Shown here one piece after another: positions 34,538 through 45,026 of a DNA stretch of 62,183 nucleotides. Position numbers and translations under genes: made by a program. Position 1 is the stretch's first letter; each line of letters opens with the position of its first letter. This DNA is from Lachnospiraceae bacterium (lineage in GTDB: Bacteria; Bacillota; Clostridia; Lachnospirales; Lachnospiraceae): positions 1 through 62,183 of the forward strand of contig JAGBMJ010000005.1 of assembly GCA_017634975.1 (NCBI GenBank), given 5' to 3'. Under the pieces are notes generated by a model. That model worked only from the letters and a program-made list of their open reading frames with translations. It did no database searches and was not told the origin of the DNA.

Positions 34538-35989
34538 TCAGCCCTCCGCCAGCGTGCATACCACATGGATCGACCATGTATTGTCCTCTTCGTTCTTGGT
34601 ATAACCGGTATAATCCACCAGTTCAAAGATATCCATTGCCAACAGACGTGCGATGAACTTATTGATCTTTTCCACATCCTCTGCTGTAGCGATCACTTCC
34701 AGGATGCCGCTCTCTGCCGAATAGGAATCGATCACCACACCGACATCTTCCAGCCCTGCCGCATTCATAATGCTCTTATTCACGGACGAATCCGGGATCG
34801 GATAGGTATCCCGATATTCCTTCAGCAGATCCACACTTCCCTGTGCCACGCCCAGCTTTTCTGCCTCTTTCATCAGCATATCATGCTCCGCTGCCGATTC
34901 CACGATCGAAGGCTGCATATTGTACTGCTGCAACACTGCCAACTCCGCCTTTTTCTGACTCCGGATCACCAGGAGTACTATCGTGACAATGAGCAACAGG
35001 ATGACTACCGCCACATAAGGAACGATCAAAGTGGTCATTGTCTTTTTCTTTTGATAATCCTGTGAATCCCGTTTCCACGCTTCCAGAATGGATAACCCCT
35101 CCTGGGTACCGAAAAAGCCTGCGATCGAGAACAGATAATCGCCGAACTTATCCGCAGCCGTATTCATGATCACACTGTCCGGCTTCGTCATAATCCCTAA
35201 AACATCCCCCAGCGGATATCCCTGCAGCTCACTCTTCAACAGGTTCATATCTTCCATGTTCAGACCGGCGATGTAAATATTACTGATCTCATGCTCTATA
35301 TGCTGTGCCGTAGCAAACTGACGAATAGCGGAGATCGCGTTCCGGATCTCTGCCGAGAATTCTGATGTACCGGGGATCGAATATACACGGGTGTTCAGAT
35401 TGTTAAAGTAATTTCCTTCCGCAAACAGGATCGTCGTCAGGTTCATACCGTCCAGGATCATATAGACCACGGTATTTTTGTTTACCTGCGTCTGCATCAT
35501 ATTTACGGCCAAGTTGATGCCGGCATGAAGGGAATTCAGTTTCACCCCTGCGGCTTCAAAAATACGGATATAAGTCTCCACAAACTCCTTCTCCGCCATC
35601 TCCGAGATCACCTGCTGGGTCTTCTTCTTTTTGCTGATCGGATACCATCCAAGGATCGGTTCGCTGAATCGCGCCGTATCCTTCTCATCCACTTCATTAT
35701 TAACAAACTTATTAGCCTTGTTCCCCGTAAGCAGCGGCATCTCGATACGCCTTGCCAGCAGATTCGGGCTGTTGATCACCAGATCCACATTTTTTTCCTT
35801 GATGGCATGCTTACGCCAGGTATCGCGGATCGTATCCTGCAGGACCGATTCATTGATCACGGTACCGTTCAGCAGGGTTCCATCCGGGATCGCATCCGCA
35901 TAAAGCGCCTTGATCTTTACTTTCTTTCCCGATTTTTCTCCCAGCACCACCTGTATGCTGCTGTTGGATAAAAAGACATTTACCTTCAT
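34538..35989 (-). CDS. PilM-PilN fusion protein
   Basis: This 483-residue protein appears to join two normally separate pilus proteins. Residues about 1-300 look like the actin-like cytoplasmic PilM (VNVFLSNSSIQVVLGEKSG, then DLVINSPNLLARRIEMP and MILDGMNLTTILFAEGN). A single span lies near 335-357 (LIVPYVAVVILLLIVTIVLLV), and the rest is a PilN-like outside domain with a coiled coil. PilM binds the N-terminal tail of PilN in known systems, so a fusion would make that link permanent. A GGAGATATTTCAA ribosome site supports the start. Confidence 0.82.
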   Translation of the reverse strand: MKVNVFLSNSSIQVVLGEKSGKKVKIKALYADAIPDGTLLNGTVINESVLQDTIRDTWRKHAIKEKNVDLVINSPNLLARRIEMPLLTGNKANKFVNNEVDEKDTARFSEPILGWYPISKKKKTQQVISEMAEKEFVETYIRIFEAAGVKLNSLHAGINLAVNMMQTQVNKNTVVYMILDGMNLTTILFAEGNYFNNLNTRVYSIPGTSEFSAEIRNAISAIRQFATAQHIEHEISNIYIAGLNMEDMNLLKSELQGYPLGDVLGIMTKPDSVIMNTAADKFGDYLFSIAGFFGTQEGLSILEAWKRDSQDYQKKKTMTTLIVPYVAVVILLLIVTIVLLVIRSQKKAELAVLQQYNMQPSIVESAAEHDMLMKEAEKLGVAQGSVDLLKEYRDTYPIPDSSVNKSIMNAAGLEDVGVVIDSYSAESGILEVIATAEDVEKINKFIARLLAMDIFELVDYTGYTKNEEDNTWSIHVVCTLAEG

Positions 35990-36034
35990 TTGAAATATCT
36001 CCGTTTACGAGTTTTTTATCAAGATCAAAATAAA

Positions 36035-37228
36035 TCAGCCTGCTCCGATCGTGGAATAACTCTGATAGATCGGGGTGATAACACCGATCATAACGAAACC
36101 TACGATCACTGCCATCACTATGATCGTTACCGGCTCGATATATTTTACCAGCCGTGACATAGCCTGTGCGGCCTTAAAATCCAGATCATTTGCGATCGAG
36201 GTGAGCATCTTGTCCAGCATACCGGTTTCCTCACCGACACGGATGACCGACGGCAGCTTGATGATAAAGCCATCCACCTTTTCAATGGCATCCGAAAGCG
36301 CCACACCGGCCTGCAGGTCTTTGTTTACCTGTTCAAACTGCTTTTCCACATATTTGTTCCCGATCGTCTGGCTGGCGATCGACACGCACCGGTCTACCGG
36401 AATACCGGCTGAATACAGGGAACTTAAGGTTCTCGCAAAACGCGCAGAATAAATGGTGTTGTTTAATTTACCGATCTTTCCCTTTGTTTTCATGGTATCT
36501 ACAAAGAGCTTGACCTTCGGAACACGGAGCAGAATGCGTCCGAAGAAGACGAACGCCGCCCCCCCGATGATGATCACAGGCCAGAAACCCGACACAAAAT
36601 CGCTGATGGCGATCAGAATACGTGTCGTGATGGGCAGCGAAGGCATCTGTGCAAAGAGTTCCTGGAACTGCGGCATTACAAAACCGAAGATCGCCAGTAC
36701 CACACCCACAATGAGCGCCATCAGGATCTTCGGATAGACCAAAGCACTCTTGGTATTCTCTTCGAGCTGAAACTCTCTGGTAAACTGATCTGCCAGATTC
36801 AGGGCCGTGATATCCATATTTCCGGAGCTCTCTGCTGCACGGAACATATAGATCATCAAAGGCGGAAATGCGGGATACAGACCCTCCATCGTCGTGGATA
36901 AACCGATACCCTGTATTACCTTGGTCCGCAATTCCGTAAACAGATATCTCTCGTAGGGCGTGATGGACTCGTTCCCGGCCAGGATCTCCAGCAGGCGCAC
37001 CAAAGGCACACCAGCCTGGGTCATGGTTCCCAGCTCGGTACAAAAATTCGCCAGTTCACTTTTTTTCAGTGGCTTTAGTGTGATCCTTTTACCGGCCGCT
37101 TTGGCGCTGATCAGCATCTGCCCCTTAAGCCGCAGCTTCTTCTGCAGATCCGCCTCATCTACTGCGATCACCTTGCCGCTATACTGCTTTCCGTCCGCAT
37201 CCTGCGATCTGAACTTATACTCCGGCAT
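36035..37228 (-). CDS. pilC: Type IV pilus inner-membrane platform protein PilC (GspF family)
   Basis: This 397-residue protein has two repeated GspF-type helical domains and about three membrane spans (near 165-190, 215-235 and 365-390). Family marks include FCTELGTMTQAGVPLVRLLE and its second-half copy FARTLSSLYSAGIPVDRCV, and SVIRVGEETGMLDKML. The N-terminal part YKFRSQDADGKQYSGKV is typical of PilC. It should anchor PilB and couple ATP hydrolysis to pilin insertion. A GGGAGATAGTAG site precedes the ATG. Confidence 0.95.
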   Translation of the reverse strand: MPEYKFRSQDADGKQYSGKVIAVDEADLQKKLRLKGQMLISAKAAGKRITLKPLKKSELANFCTELGTMTQAGVPLVRLLEILAGNESITPYERYLFTELRTKVIQGIGLSTTMEGLYPAFPPLMIYMFRAAESSGNMDITALNLADQFTREFQLEENTKSALVYPKILMALIVGVVLAIFGFVMPQFQELFAQMPSLPITTRILIAISDFVSGFWPVIIIGGAAFVFFGRILLRVPKVKLFVDTMKTKGKIGKLNNTIYSARFARTLSSLYSAGIPVDRCVSIASQTIGNKYVEKQFEQVNKDLQAGVALSDAIEKVDGFIIKLPSVIRVGEETGMLDKMLTSIANDLDFKAAQAMSRLVKYIEPVTIIVMAVIVGFVMIGVITPIYQSYSTIGAG

Positions 37229-37263
37229 CTTCTACTATCTCCCGCTGCCTTATTTTATTACTG

Positions 37264-37725
37264 TCATTCCCACGCTGTCGTATAGGTTAATACATGGAAC
37301 TCATAGTAGATGTCCCACTGACCGTCCGTCGTCCCCCCATCACCAAGCGCCTGATACTCCACCATAAACGAACCCTTCCGGTAGGTGAAGGATCGCGGCA
37401 GACCGCTCCTGTCATCCCATCCCGTCAGTACAATTTTTCCGTCCGCATACGTCAGTTCCCGGATCCGCTGTGCCGCCCCTTTGAGCATTCCGTCCGGTGT
37501 CGTCGGATCGTACAGAGCTTCTCCGGCAGCCGAGCATTCCAATGCCGTCAATCGCATCGCCACGCGGATATCCCTGGCTTCCTGCATCGCATGGTGCGCC
37601 TGCGAATCGATCCTGCACCAGCAAAAGAAGATCGCCAGCACGACCAGCAGGATCACACCCGGAAGAAGCATCTTCCGCAATACGCTCCATATAGTTCGTT
37701 GTTCAAATATGATCTCTTCTTCCAT
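37264..37725 (-). CDS. Single-span protein of the pilus operon
   Basis: This 153-residue protein has a charged start (MEEEIIFEQR), one span (about 20-40, LLPGVILLVVLAIFFCW) and a small outside domain. It resembles a minor pilin in size and layout but has no prepilin cleavage motif. It lies between the giant pilin gene and pilC in the same orientation. A pilus accessory role is likely from context only. Confidence 0.7.
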   Translation of the reverse strand: MEEEIIFEQRTIWSVLRKMLLPGVILLVVLAIFFCWCRIDSQAHHAMQEARDIRVAMRLTALECSAAGEALYDPTTPDGMLKGAAQRIRELTYADGKIVLTGWDDRSGLPRSFTYRKGSFMVEYQALGDGGTTDGQWDIYYEFHVLTYTTAWE

Positions 37726-37790
37726 ACGTATCAGTATACCATATTTTATAAAAATCTGCTCACATTATCTGTACTATATCGGCTGCAGCA

Positions 37791-40700
37791 TCAAGCCGCC
37801 GGCTCGGTAATCTCCCCGGAAGTATCCTCTTCAAAATCCTCTTTTTCAGGAACATCTAAATCATCCATGTTTTCATCTACGCCATTTGATTCAGCTTCAG
37901 GTGTTTCCTCTTCATCTTCAAGGCTTTCCGATTTCTCAGTCTCATCGCCTTCAGTAGATGGATACTCCTCTTCTGCCGGCAGATCTTCCTCAAACATTTC
38001 TTCATCGGTTTTCAGTGACGGATAGTACTCTTCTATCTCCTCAGGATTCATCTCATCCAATCCATCCTCAATCGAATCCTCTGTAAAATCTTCTCCTGCA
38101 CTATCATCCTCACTAGTCACTGCCTGATCATCAAAGCCTTCGATATCAGTGGCGATTTCCACATTTTCGATAACACCTTTTTTATTATTTTCTCCAACAT
38201 AACCTGCGCGAGGCTTCGTCATATCACAATGATCTTTATCGATCTGTACATTATGAATATGATAGACCAGTGTTCCACCACTTTCCGAAAATACACCACA
38301 TTTTCCTTTTTCATTGTTATACCCGAGAATAAACCCTGTTTTCTTTCCGCTTACAATGATCTTCCCACCACCAGGTTGCACGTCAAAACTATCACTTCCG
38401 GCTCTGCCAAAACTGCCGGCATTTGCCCCCATGATTCCACCGGCATGACCATTGGTCGCAGCTACCCTAAACTCTCCGCTTGATACCTTAATAGCAATGT
38501 CCGGTATGAATTTTGCATAATTACTACCTATCATTCCACCTGCATATTCAGTATTGGCAGTTATAGAAGAAACTCCACCATCCATATTGATCGTATATGT
38601 AGTTCCCTTACTCACAGCTGCCCCGCCATCAAGATATCCTATGATGCCTCCGACATTTCTAGCGCCTTCTATTGTTGTGCCAGACATTGTTACATTCATA
38701 GTGCTTTGCATTGCAGATGCATCACCTTCCACAATCGAATCACCAGCCTTACCAATAATCCCGCCTACATCGTTACCGCTACTTGTGATCGTAGCTCCTG
38801 TAAGGTCTGCCTGAATAAAACTATTAATCTTTTGTGTCGGAAACTTAATACCTGTCTGTCCGATCACTCCGCCTACACCATTTCCGCCCCCCTTAATCAC
38901 TGCCCCTTTAAGATCGGCTATGATAGTACTATTGATATTACCAGGGGTATGATTACCACCCGTAACACCGATCACTCCACCAACACCGCCTGCACTTCCG
39001 GTAACAGAAACAATCCCGTTGACCTCAAGCCTGGAACTGCTATCCTGTCCAACCCTTCCGTCCATACAGCCAATCCAGCCGCCAACATATTCCTGTCCGG
39101 AAACAATAAACAAAGTATCTTTGGACGTTATGCTTCCATCAAGGTTTCCCATCATATATCCTATAATACCGCCCAAATCCCATGTCTTTCTTCCTCTGCC
39201 CGTGTCCGGAAGAATGCGGATACAACACTTCTCACCGTCCTCACGCTGAGATTTAATCTCTATACTCTCTATTGTTGCATTTGCGCTCTCACACTGCCCT
39301 ATAACGCCGCCAAGCGAACTGAAACCGGAACGGATTGTCAAATCATATTGTAAGTAAAGCTTAAGATCTCCAATATGAACAATATCGTTTCTCCCATTAT
39401 CGTTAAAATTTCCGATGTGTCCGATCACACCACCGATACTCTTGTGATCTCCTAAAACCGTAGCCCCTCCCAGCGGCGTCCCGGCTTCAACATTATCATT
39501 TACATATTCACTGTCTATATAAGTAGAAAGTGTCCCTGTAGCATCACTTTTTTGAATGTAACCAATTACGCCACCTCTATGTCCATAATTTCCCAAAACC
39601 TGCCCCCCGGCAAGATGTGTTGTATAATTTCCATACAGATTACTATTTTCCACTCTGCCAAAAACACCACCGATATTCCATCCGCCGCCCTTGACATAAT
39701 ATCCCTCTTTCAATGTCACATCCACAGAGCAGTTTACTTTAGAACCGCCATAAACAGCTCCAACAAATCCTCCGGTTCCCCTTTCCCCTCTACCGCCGGT
39801 AGCTACAGATTCTACTGATTGGATTCCCGTGATTTTAAAGGAATCCCCCGATGTTCCTACAACGCCTGCCTTTATCTCTCCAATACAGCCACCCACATGC
39901 TGATTTCCCGAAATATTAAGCAGGACAGTATCAGAGAAAGCAATTTTCCCCATAGTACTATCTGTTAATGTCCCTATATAACCTCCAACATTGTTTAACG
40001 CATTAATACGAATAGATGCAGTTCCGGTCAGGTTGGAAACAGTGCTGTTTTCCGTAATCTGACCGACCATTCCACCTACGGAGGAGGTTTTCGGCACATC
40101 CAATATAACTTCTCCACCGGACAGATTCACATTTTCCACCTTGCTGCCTTTTCTTACCCAGCCAACAACCCCACCTATCGCCGTATAGGAATTGGCCGGC
40201 GTTGTTACCAGTTTTCCTGTTTCTGTCATGCTCACAGAGGCTTCCTGTACAATTGGTCCATTCTGATCACTTCCGATACAACCAATGCTGCCTCCGATAT
40301 AACTGTTTGTTGCATCGATAGCTGACATATCCATTATACCGGTACCATCATATTCTACTGCCACACGAGAATACACAGCAGTACCATCGACCATACCAAT
40401 ACCACCACCCACATAGGCCTGACTTGCAGAAATCACATGATTTGCCGAAATTCTGGCACTGACAATTCCCGCGCTGGTCTGAATATTTGTATAACCTATA
40501 GCACCACCAACATAACCTTTGCCTATGATCGCATTGTCAGCTCCAATCACACTACTTATGGAGCCTGTCATATTTGGAGCATTTACAGCACCTATAGCGC
40601 CACCAACATAACTTGTCCCCGTTATCACCTGCGTTGCATTTCCGCCGGGGATAGCCACTTTCACATCCGCAGCAAAATCAGAACTGCTGCTTTGTGCATT

Positions 40701-43700
40701 GATATCATCATAGACGTAGCCGATTGCTCCGGCCACATACAGGTCTATCCCCGATATCGTTGTCTTTGGATGCAAAGCTACCGCATACGTATATTTATCG
40801 TTACCTGTCATTGCCACGGTTCCATTGTGCTGACCTGCACCTTTCAGGTCATGCATATAAAAACATCCGGCCATACCGGCTACATACTTTCCGCCCGCAA
40901 TATTCATAACCAGCTGATCGGAACCATTTTGTGTCGGCATTTCAATCTGTACACCATAAGCTCCGTTATAGGTTCCGACAACGCCTACTACACCACCAAT
41001 ATTCTTATTATCCGCCTGTACCGTAGTATAATCCTTGCATCCCTTTACGGAAAGCGTCGGCACATCTGCACTTCCTTTCAGTTCGTCATCTGCCGGTATC
41101 ACTCTCCGCAAAGCCATAGTTATCTCTGTAGCTACCCCTTGCTGTTGGCCGCATCCTACCACACCACCAACATTTCTATGTCCGCAGATAAAAGCATCGC
41201 CATACACCTGTGTATTGATCATACTATAAGCAGCCTGCGCTCGCAAATAGCCAACACTCCCGCCTATATTGATACCTTTTCCTTTGATCTGAGCATAATC
41301 GCAAACCCCTGCGATTATGCTTACTGTTTTTCCGGGCGCCCCCTTTACTTCCTTTCTGATACACCCTACAGCCCCTCCAACATTATTACCGTTAGCTATC
41401 ACAGCAGCATTTTTCTTCAGAAGACTATAAATATGAGAATTATTTTGCAAACCATAGATGTATCCTATAGCTCCGCCTACGCCATAGCAATAATCCTGAG
41501 CCCCCTTCCAATATTTATCCTCTGTCTGATTATTTATAGAATCTTCACCATATACTGCGCCGCCATTTTCTGCTCTGACATAAATGGAAGGATACGCCGG
41601 ATTGCCGGATGTCATCACATAAGAACCAATAGCCGTTCCAATGCCATACTCATAAGAATTCTGAGTCTGATTCAGATTCATATTCAGATTACAACAAAGT
41701 ATACCTTCATTATCTACATTAAATACATACGTATCTGACACCTTCCCAAAGTCTTTTATATACCCGATCCCTACTGCAGCAGAGCGTGATTGACCATATG
41801 CTTTATTTCCGTTATCCGAATCGATTGCTGTATCTCGTGTTCCTATCCGTCCCGTCTGTGTATTCTGAGCACTGATATACATCGCACTTGCGCTTCCCTG
41901 ATTGATATATCCGACAGCTCCTCCTAAATACCTGCCGTAACTATTGTTAGAAGTTAAGATATACCCTTTATTTATACTTTTTATACTAAGAACCTTGCTC
42001 TGATCATATTTATATATCTGCCCTACTGCACCTCCAATCCCTTCATATCCGGCGGCAGTATCATCCGAGTGTCCCCCATATTGCCAGATATATGAATTCT
42101 CAGCCAGAATCACCGATATCGCATATTCTACATCCGTCTGTTCCTTTATCGATACAACGCCATCATTACCACTACTGTAATCCGACTCTGTCATTGGTGT
42201 TTTTTGGGCAAAATATCCTTCAACAACATAACCAACTGCACCGCCTATATACTTTCTTCCCATAATAAGGCTATCAACACCAGCCGGAAAAGCAACAATA
42301 TTTTCAATAGTATCTTTTTCACTATCCACGCCTAAACAAGCATCCACGCCTCCGTGGACATTACCTATTACACCACCAACGAAATATGCTCCTGCAACTG
42401 CATAATCACCATCTGTTTCAATATAGCCTGCTGATCTTGCTTCTTTAGAGTAATATCCGATCACGCCGCCGATTCCTGCCGGTTGGTCAGGGTCAGATAC
42501 ACCCTTTCTAATATACATTCTGAATTTTTTCCAGTTTGTTCCTTCCCATATCCCTGCTAACACTATAGGATTACTCATCCTTATGGTATTATCTTCCTTG
42601 GAGATACTGAGATCATCCAACCCCAGCGTTCCGTTTTGAACCCCTATTAAGCCGCCCACAGGATATGGTTTGATCTGTTTGCCATCTGCCAATTTGTATT
42701 TTGTATTATCATCTATGTTAATAAACGAATCATTTTTATCTTCTCCATGTTTAAACAGACGTACCAAAGTCTCTGCTACGCTCTGCCCACTCGGCTCTGT
42801 TTGACCATCTGTAACGCTTTCCAAGGTCAAACAGAAATTCTCACAACGAATATTACAAATAATTCCCTCGTTCTTACATATAAAAGCATATCCTTCATCC
42901 GTGGACACAAAGGACTGTCTGCGCATCTGTACGTTACGGATGACCGCTGTTTTATCATCGCTTGCTGTACTTATTGCATTCTCTTTTGCAATAAGGATCT
43001 GGTTGGATGAAATCTCCGGTAATGCAGGCCAGGAGACCACTTTAAGATGTGCCAAATCTGCTGATCCTCTGTAGTTTCCTACCGGTGAATAGCCGGTCAG
43101 ATAATTACTGGTTATATTATAAACTTCCACTTCACTGGTATAAGCATTTTCTGATTTACGATACCAGTCCAGATCTCTTCGGATCTCGTATACGATTGGC
43201 TTCACTTCTTCTGAATTCTCAAATTTACAATTCACAGTATAGCGCATATTATAGAGATGGCGGAACGAGGTGATGCTTGCGATCTGCTGTTTGCCGGCTT
43301 TCCCGTTTTCCTGTACATCTACATAATCATTCTTATTACCAAAACTGCCATATCCGAGGTCACCAAAAAAGGTATTGCATACGGCATACCCTGCAGCATC
43401 TCTGGTCGCACATTCTTCCGGAGCGCACTTGCCCGGATCTTTATATACATACCGTCCATCCCCTGCCATATAAACCGGGTCGTCATACGCCCTTTTCGCA
43501 TTAACCGACTCCGAAGCCGGCAGATTCTCCGTATAATTATACTTTGCTAAATCTGTGTCGGTAAAATCATCTACCGCCGCTGTCATAGATACTCTTATGT
43601 TTTTTGGCGAAGATTTATCCAGCAAAAGTCTCGTAATGCTGTAGTTCAGATACTTATCATTTTCAGTCTTCTTCAGCTCCGCATTACGAGACATCATGGC

Positions 43701-45026
43701 ATCCAGCGCAATCGAATAAGAAACATATTCTCTCCGATCCGTTTCGGAATACTGTTTGATCACATAGGAGATCGTCAACGGAAAACGATAAAACTTTCCA
43801 TCCGTCAGATCATTCGCCGATAAAAGATTATAATCGAAATCATTATGCCCACCGGTATTTACATATACCAACGCCGTCGTTTCCACAGAGGCCTTGTATC
43901 GCACAAAATGCGCATTGGTATCATCTGTCATATGATCAATGGTATACACTACCGGCAGCTCTCTGCCACCGACGTTTTTATTTACCACAGAGCCGTTTCC
44001 GTAACTGTTCGGCGCAAACTTCAGATCCTTGCAATAGTCCACCGGCTGACTCCCGTCCGGTCTTCCCTTCGTCAGATACGCTTCACTGATCACCAGATCT
44101 GCAAGCCATCTGTCGTCACTCGTATCATAAATCGATGCTGTATAGTGAAGGTAATTATCGGTTCCCTCACCTGCACCCATTCCGGTCAGATTCTTGCCGT
44201 CATAGATTGCGCTGAACGACAACTCCAGCTTCTCTCCATTACGCATTGCCAGTTCTGCAAATTCCATCTTTTTGTTTACAACAGGAGTATATACGGAATC
44301 AACTGCCGCCGGATTACCGCCATTATAATATCCTACCAGGCTGGTGTCCGAACGATACGCATATTCCCTCCAGGGAACCACATTCCCGGATTCCTTCAGT
44401 GCCTTTTCATCCCAATCCGTACGTTTTTCATCATAGAAAACAGCATAGGTATTAACACCATAGTGAACCTGTCTGTCACCACCGATCGTTTTTTCCACAT
44501 CAAATTCGATCGTAAAGGTAGCATTCAGGATGGAGGTATCGTAGAAATACCCCCCGACCAGGTCTGTGATGGCCTTATTACCTTCACCATTTCCGCCTTT
44601 CTGATATGATAAGATATAGCGCATATGCACAGACTCACCGACCGAATTATGATTTTCATCAAACTGTTCAAAAGCGGTCGCATTAAAACAATCATCCAAT
44701 ATGTTGCCGGACGCATCTTTGTCATTATTCGGATGCGCACCGGTATCACAGGGATCCTGCTGGCCCTTCTTCATCAGTGTATTTTGGATCCAGTCTTCAA
44801 CATCTCCGGCATTCTTTTTACGTCCCAGTGCGGTCTGTACTGCCTGATATATGCTCTGTGCATTCTGTTCATTATTGTCAAATCGGGATCTGTCAATATA
44901 CCCGATAATCGAAAAGACCGCGACCGAAGCCAATATAGACAGGATCGCCAGCACGACAATAAGCTCCACCATAGTGAAGCCCTTCCGATTTCTTATATAC
45001 CTGTATTGTTCTGCATACTTTTTCAT
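37791..45026 (-). CDS. Giant prepilin-type adhesin with GLUG-like repeats
   Basis: This 2411-residue protein begins with a bona fide prepilin signal: a basic leader ending NRKG, then FTMVELIVVLAILSILASVA with Glu at +5, then a pilin-like helix containing SRFDNNEQNAQSIYQAVQTA. Residues about 50-790 form a mixed region. From about 795 to 2285 there are dozens of units of 30-60 residues with the core GGVIGYI or GGAVGYI, which resemble GLUG repeats and suggest a long beta-solenoid. The final 110 residues are extremely acidic. It should be cleaved by a prepilin peptidase and incorporated into the pilus, probably at the tip. The gene is more AT-rich than its neighbours. Confidence 0.9.
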   Translation of the reverse strand: MKKYAEQYRYIRNRKGFTMVELIVVLAILSILASVAVFSIIGYIDRSRFDNNEQNAQSIYQAVQTALGRKKNAGDVEDWIQNTLMKKGQQDPCDTGAHPNNDKDASGNILDDCFNATAFEQFDENHNSVGESVHMRYILSYQKGGNGEGNKAITDLVGGYFYDTSILNATFTIEFDVEKTIGGDRQVHYGVNTYAVFYDEKRTDWDEKALKESGNVVPWREYAYRSDTSLVGYYNGGNPAAVDSVYTPVVNKKMEFAELAMRNGEKLELSFSAIYDGKNLTGMGAGEGTDNYLHYTASIYDTSDDRWLADLVISEAYLTKGRPDGSQPVDYCKDLKFAPNSYGNGSVVNKNVGGRELPVVYTIDHMTDDTNAHFVRYKASVETTALVYVNTGGHNDFDYNLLSANDLTDGKFYRFPLTISYVIKQYSETDRREYVSYSIALDAMMSRNAELKKTENDKYLNYSITRLLLDKSSPKNIRVSMTAAVDDFTDTDLAKYNYTENLPASESVNAKRAYDDPVYMAGDGRYVYKDPGKCAPEECATRDAAGYAVCNTFFGDLGYGSFGNKNDYVDVQENGKAGKQQIASITSFRHLYNMRYTVNCKFENSEEVKPIVYEIRRDLDWYRKSENAYTSEVEVYNITSNYLTGYSPVGNYRGSADLAHLKVVSWPALPEISSNQILIAKENAISTASDDKTAVIRNVQMRRQSFVSTDEGYAFICKNEGIICNIRCENFCLTLESVTDGQTEPSGQSVAETLVRLFKHGEDKNDSFINIDDNTKYKLADGKQIKPYPVGGLIGVQNGTLGLDDLSISKEDNTIRMSNPIVLAGIWEGTNWKKFRMYIRKGVSDPDQPAGIGGVIGYYSKEARSAGYIETDGDYAVAGAYFVGGVIGNVHGGVDACLGVDSEKDTIENIVAFPAGVDSLIMGRKYIGGAVGYVVEGYFAQKTPMTESDYSSGNDGVVSIKEQTDVEYAISVILAENSYIWQYGGHSDDTAAGYEGIGGAVGQIYKYDQSKVLSIKSINKGYILTSNNSYGRYLGGAVGYINQGSASAMYISAQNTQTGRIGTRDTAIDSDNGNKAYGQSRSAAVGIGYIKDFGKVSDTYVFNVDNEGILCCNLNMNLNQTQNSYEYGIGTAIGSYVMTSGNPAYPSIYVRAENGGAVYGEDSINNQTEDKYWKGAQDYCYGVGGAIGYIYGLQNNSHIYSLLKKNAAVIANGNNVGGAVGCIRKEVKGAPGKTVSIIAGVCDYAQIKGKGINIGGSVGYLRAQAAYSMINTQVYGDAFICGHRNVGGVVGCGQQQGVATEITMALRRVIPADDELKGSADVPTLSVKGCKDYTTVQADNKNIGGVVGVVGTYNGAYGVQIEMPTQNGSDQLVMNIAGGKYVAGMAGCFYMHDLKGAGQHNGTVAMTGNDKYTYAVALHPKTTISGIDLYVAGAIGYVYDDINAQSSSSDFAADVKVAIPGGNATQVITGTSYVGGAIGAVNAPNMTGSISSVIGADNAIIGKGYVGGAIGYTNIQTSAGIVSARISANHVISASQAYVGGGIGMVDGTAVYSRVAVEYDGTGIMDMSAIDATNSYIGGSIGCIGSDQNGPIVQEASVSMTETGKLVTTPANSYTAIGGVVGWVRKGSKVENVNLSGGEVILDVPKTSSVGGMVGQITENSTVSNLTGTASIRINALNNVGGYIGTLTDSTMGKIAFSDTVLLNISGNQHVGGCIGEIKAGVVGTSGDSFKITGIQSVESVATGGRGERGTGGFVGAVYGGSKVNCSVDVTLKEGYYVKGGGWNIGGVFGRVENSNLYGNYTTHLAGGQVLGNYGHRGGVIGYIQKSDATGTLSTYIDSEYVNDNVEAGTPLGGATVLGDHKSIGGVIGHIGNFNDNGRNDIVHIGDLKLYLQYDLTIRSGFSSLGGVIGQCESANATIESIEIKSQREDGEKCCIRILPDTGRGRKTWDLGGIIGYMMGNLDGSITSKDTLFIVSGQEYVGGWIGCMDGRVGQDSSSRLEVNGIVSVTGSAGGVGGVIGVTGGNHTPGNINSTIIADLKGAVIKGGGNGVGGVIGQTGIKFPTQKINSFIQADLTGATITSSGNDVGGIIGKAGDSIVEGDASAMQSTMNVTMSGTTIEGARNVGGIIGYLDGGAAVSKGTTYTINMDGGVSSITANTEYAGGMIGSNYAKFIPDIAIKVSSGEFRVAATNGHAGGIMGANAGSFGRAGSDSFDVQPGGGKIIVSGKKTGFILGYNNEKGKCGVFSESGGTLVYHIHNVQIDKDHCDMTKPRAGYVGENNKKGVIENVEIATDIEGFDDQAVTSEDDSAGEDFTEDSIEDGLDEMNPEEIEEYYPSLKTDEEMFEEDLPAEEEYPSTEGDETEKSESLEDEEETPEAESNGVDENMDDLDVPEKEDFEEDTSGEITEPAA
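38170..42640 (-). repeat. GLUG-like Gly-rich repeat array in the giant pilin gene
   Basis: Degenerate units encode (V/I)GG(V/A)(I/V)G followed by Y/C-(I/V), spaced 30-60 codons apart. Matching antisense strings such as 'acaccaccaa' and 'ccgcctac' recur throughout. DNA copies are diverged, so the array is old rather than freshly amplified. Confidence 0.85.

Noticed and set aside
40437-41738. 433-codon plus-strand frame inside the giant pilin gene
   Set aside because: Antisense shadow of the Gly-rich repeats; composition is odd and no motif or ribosome site is present.
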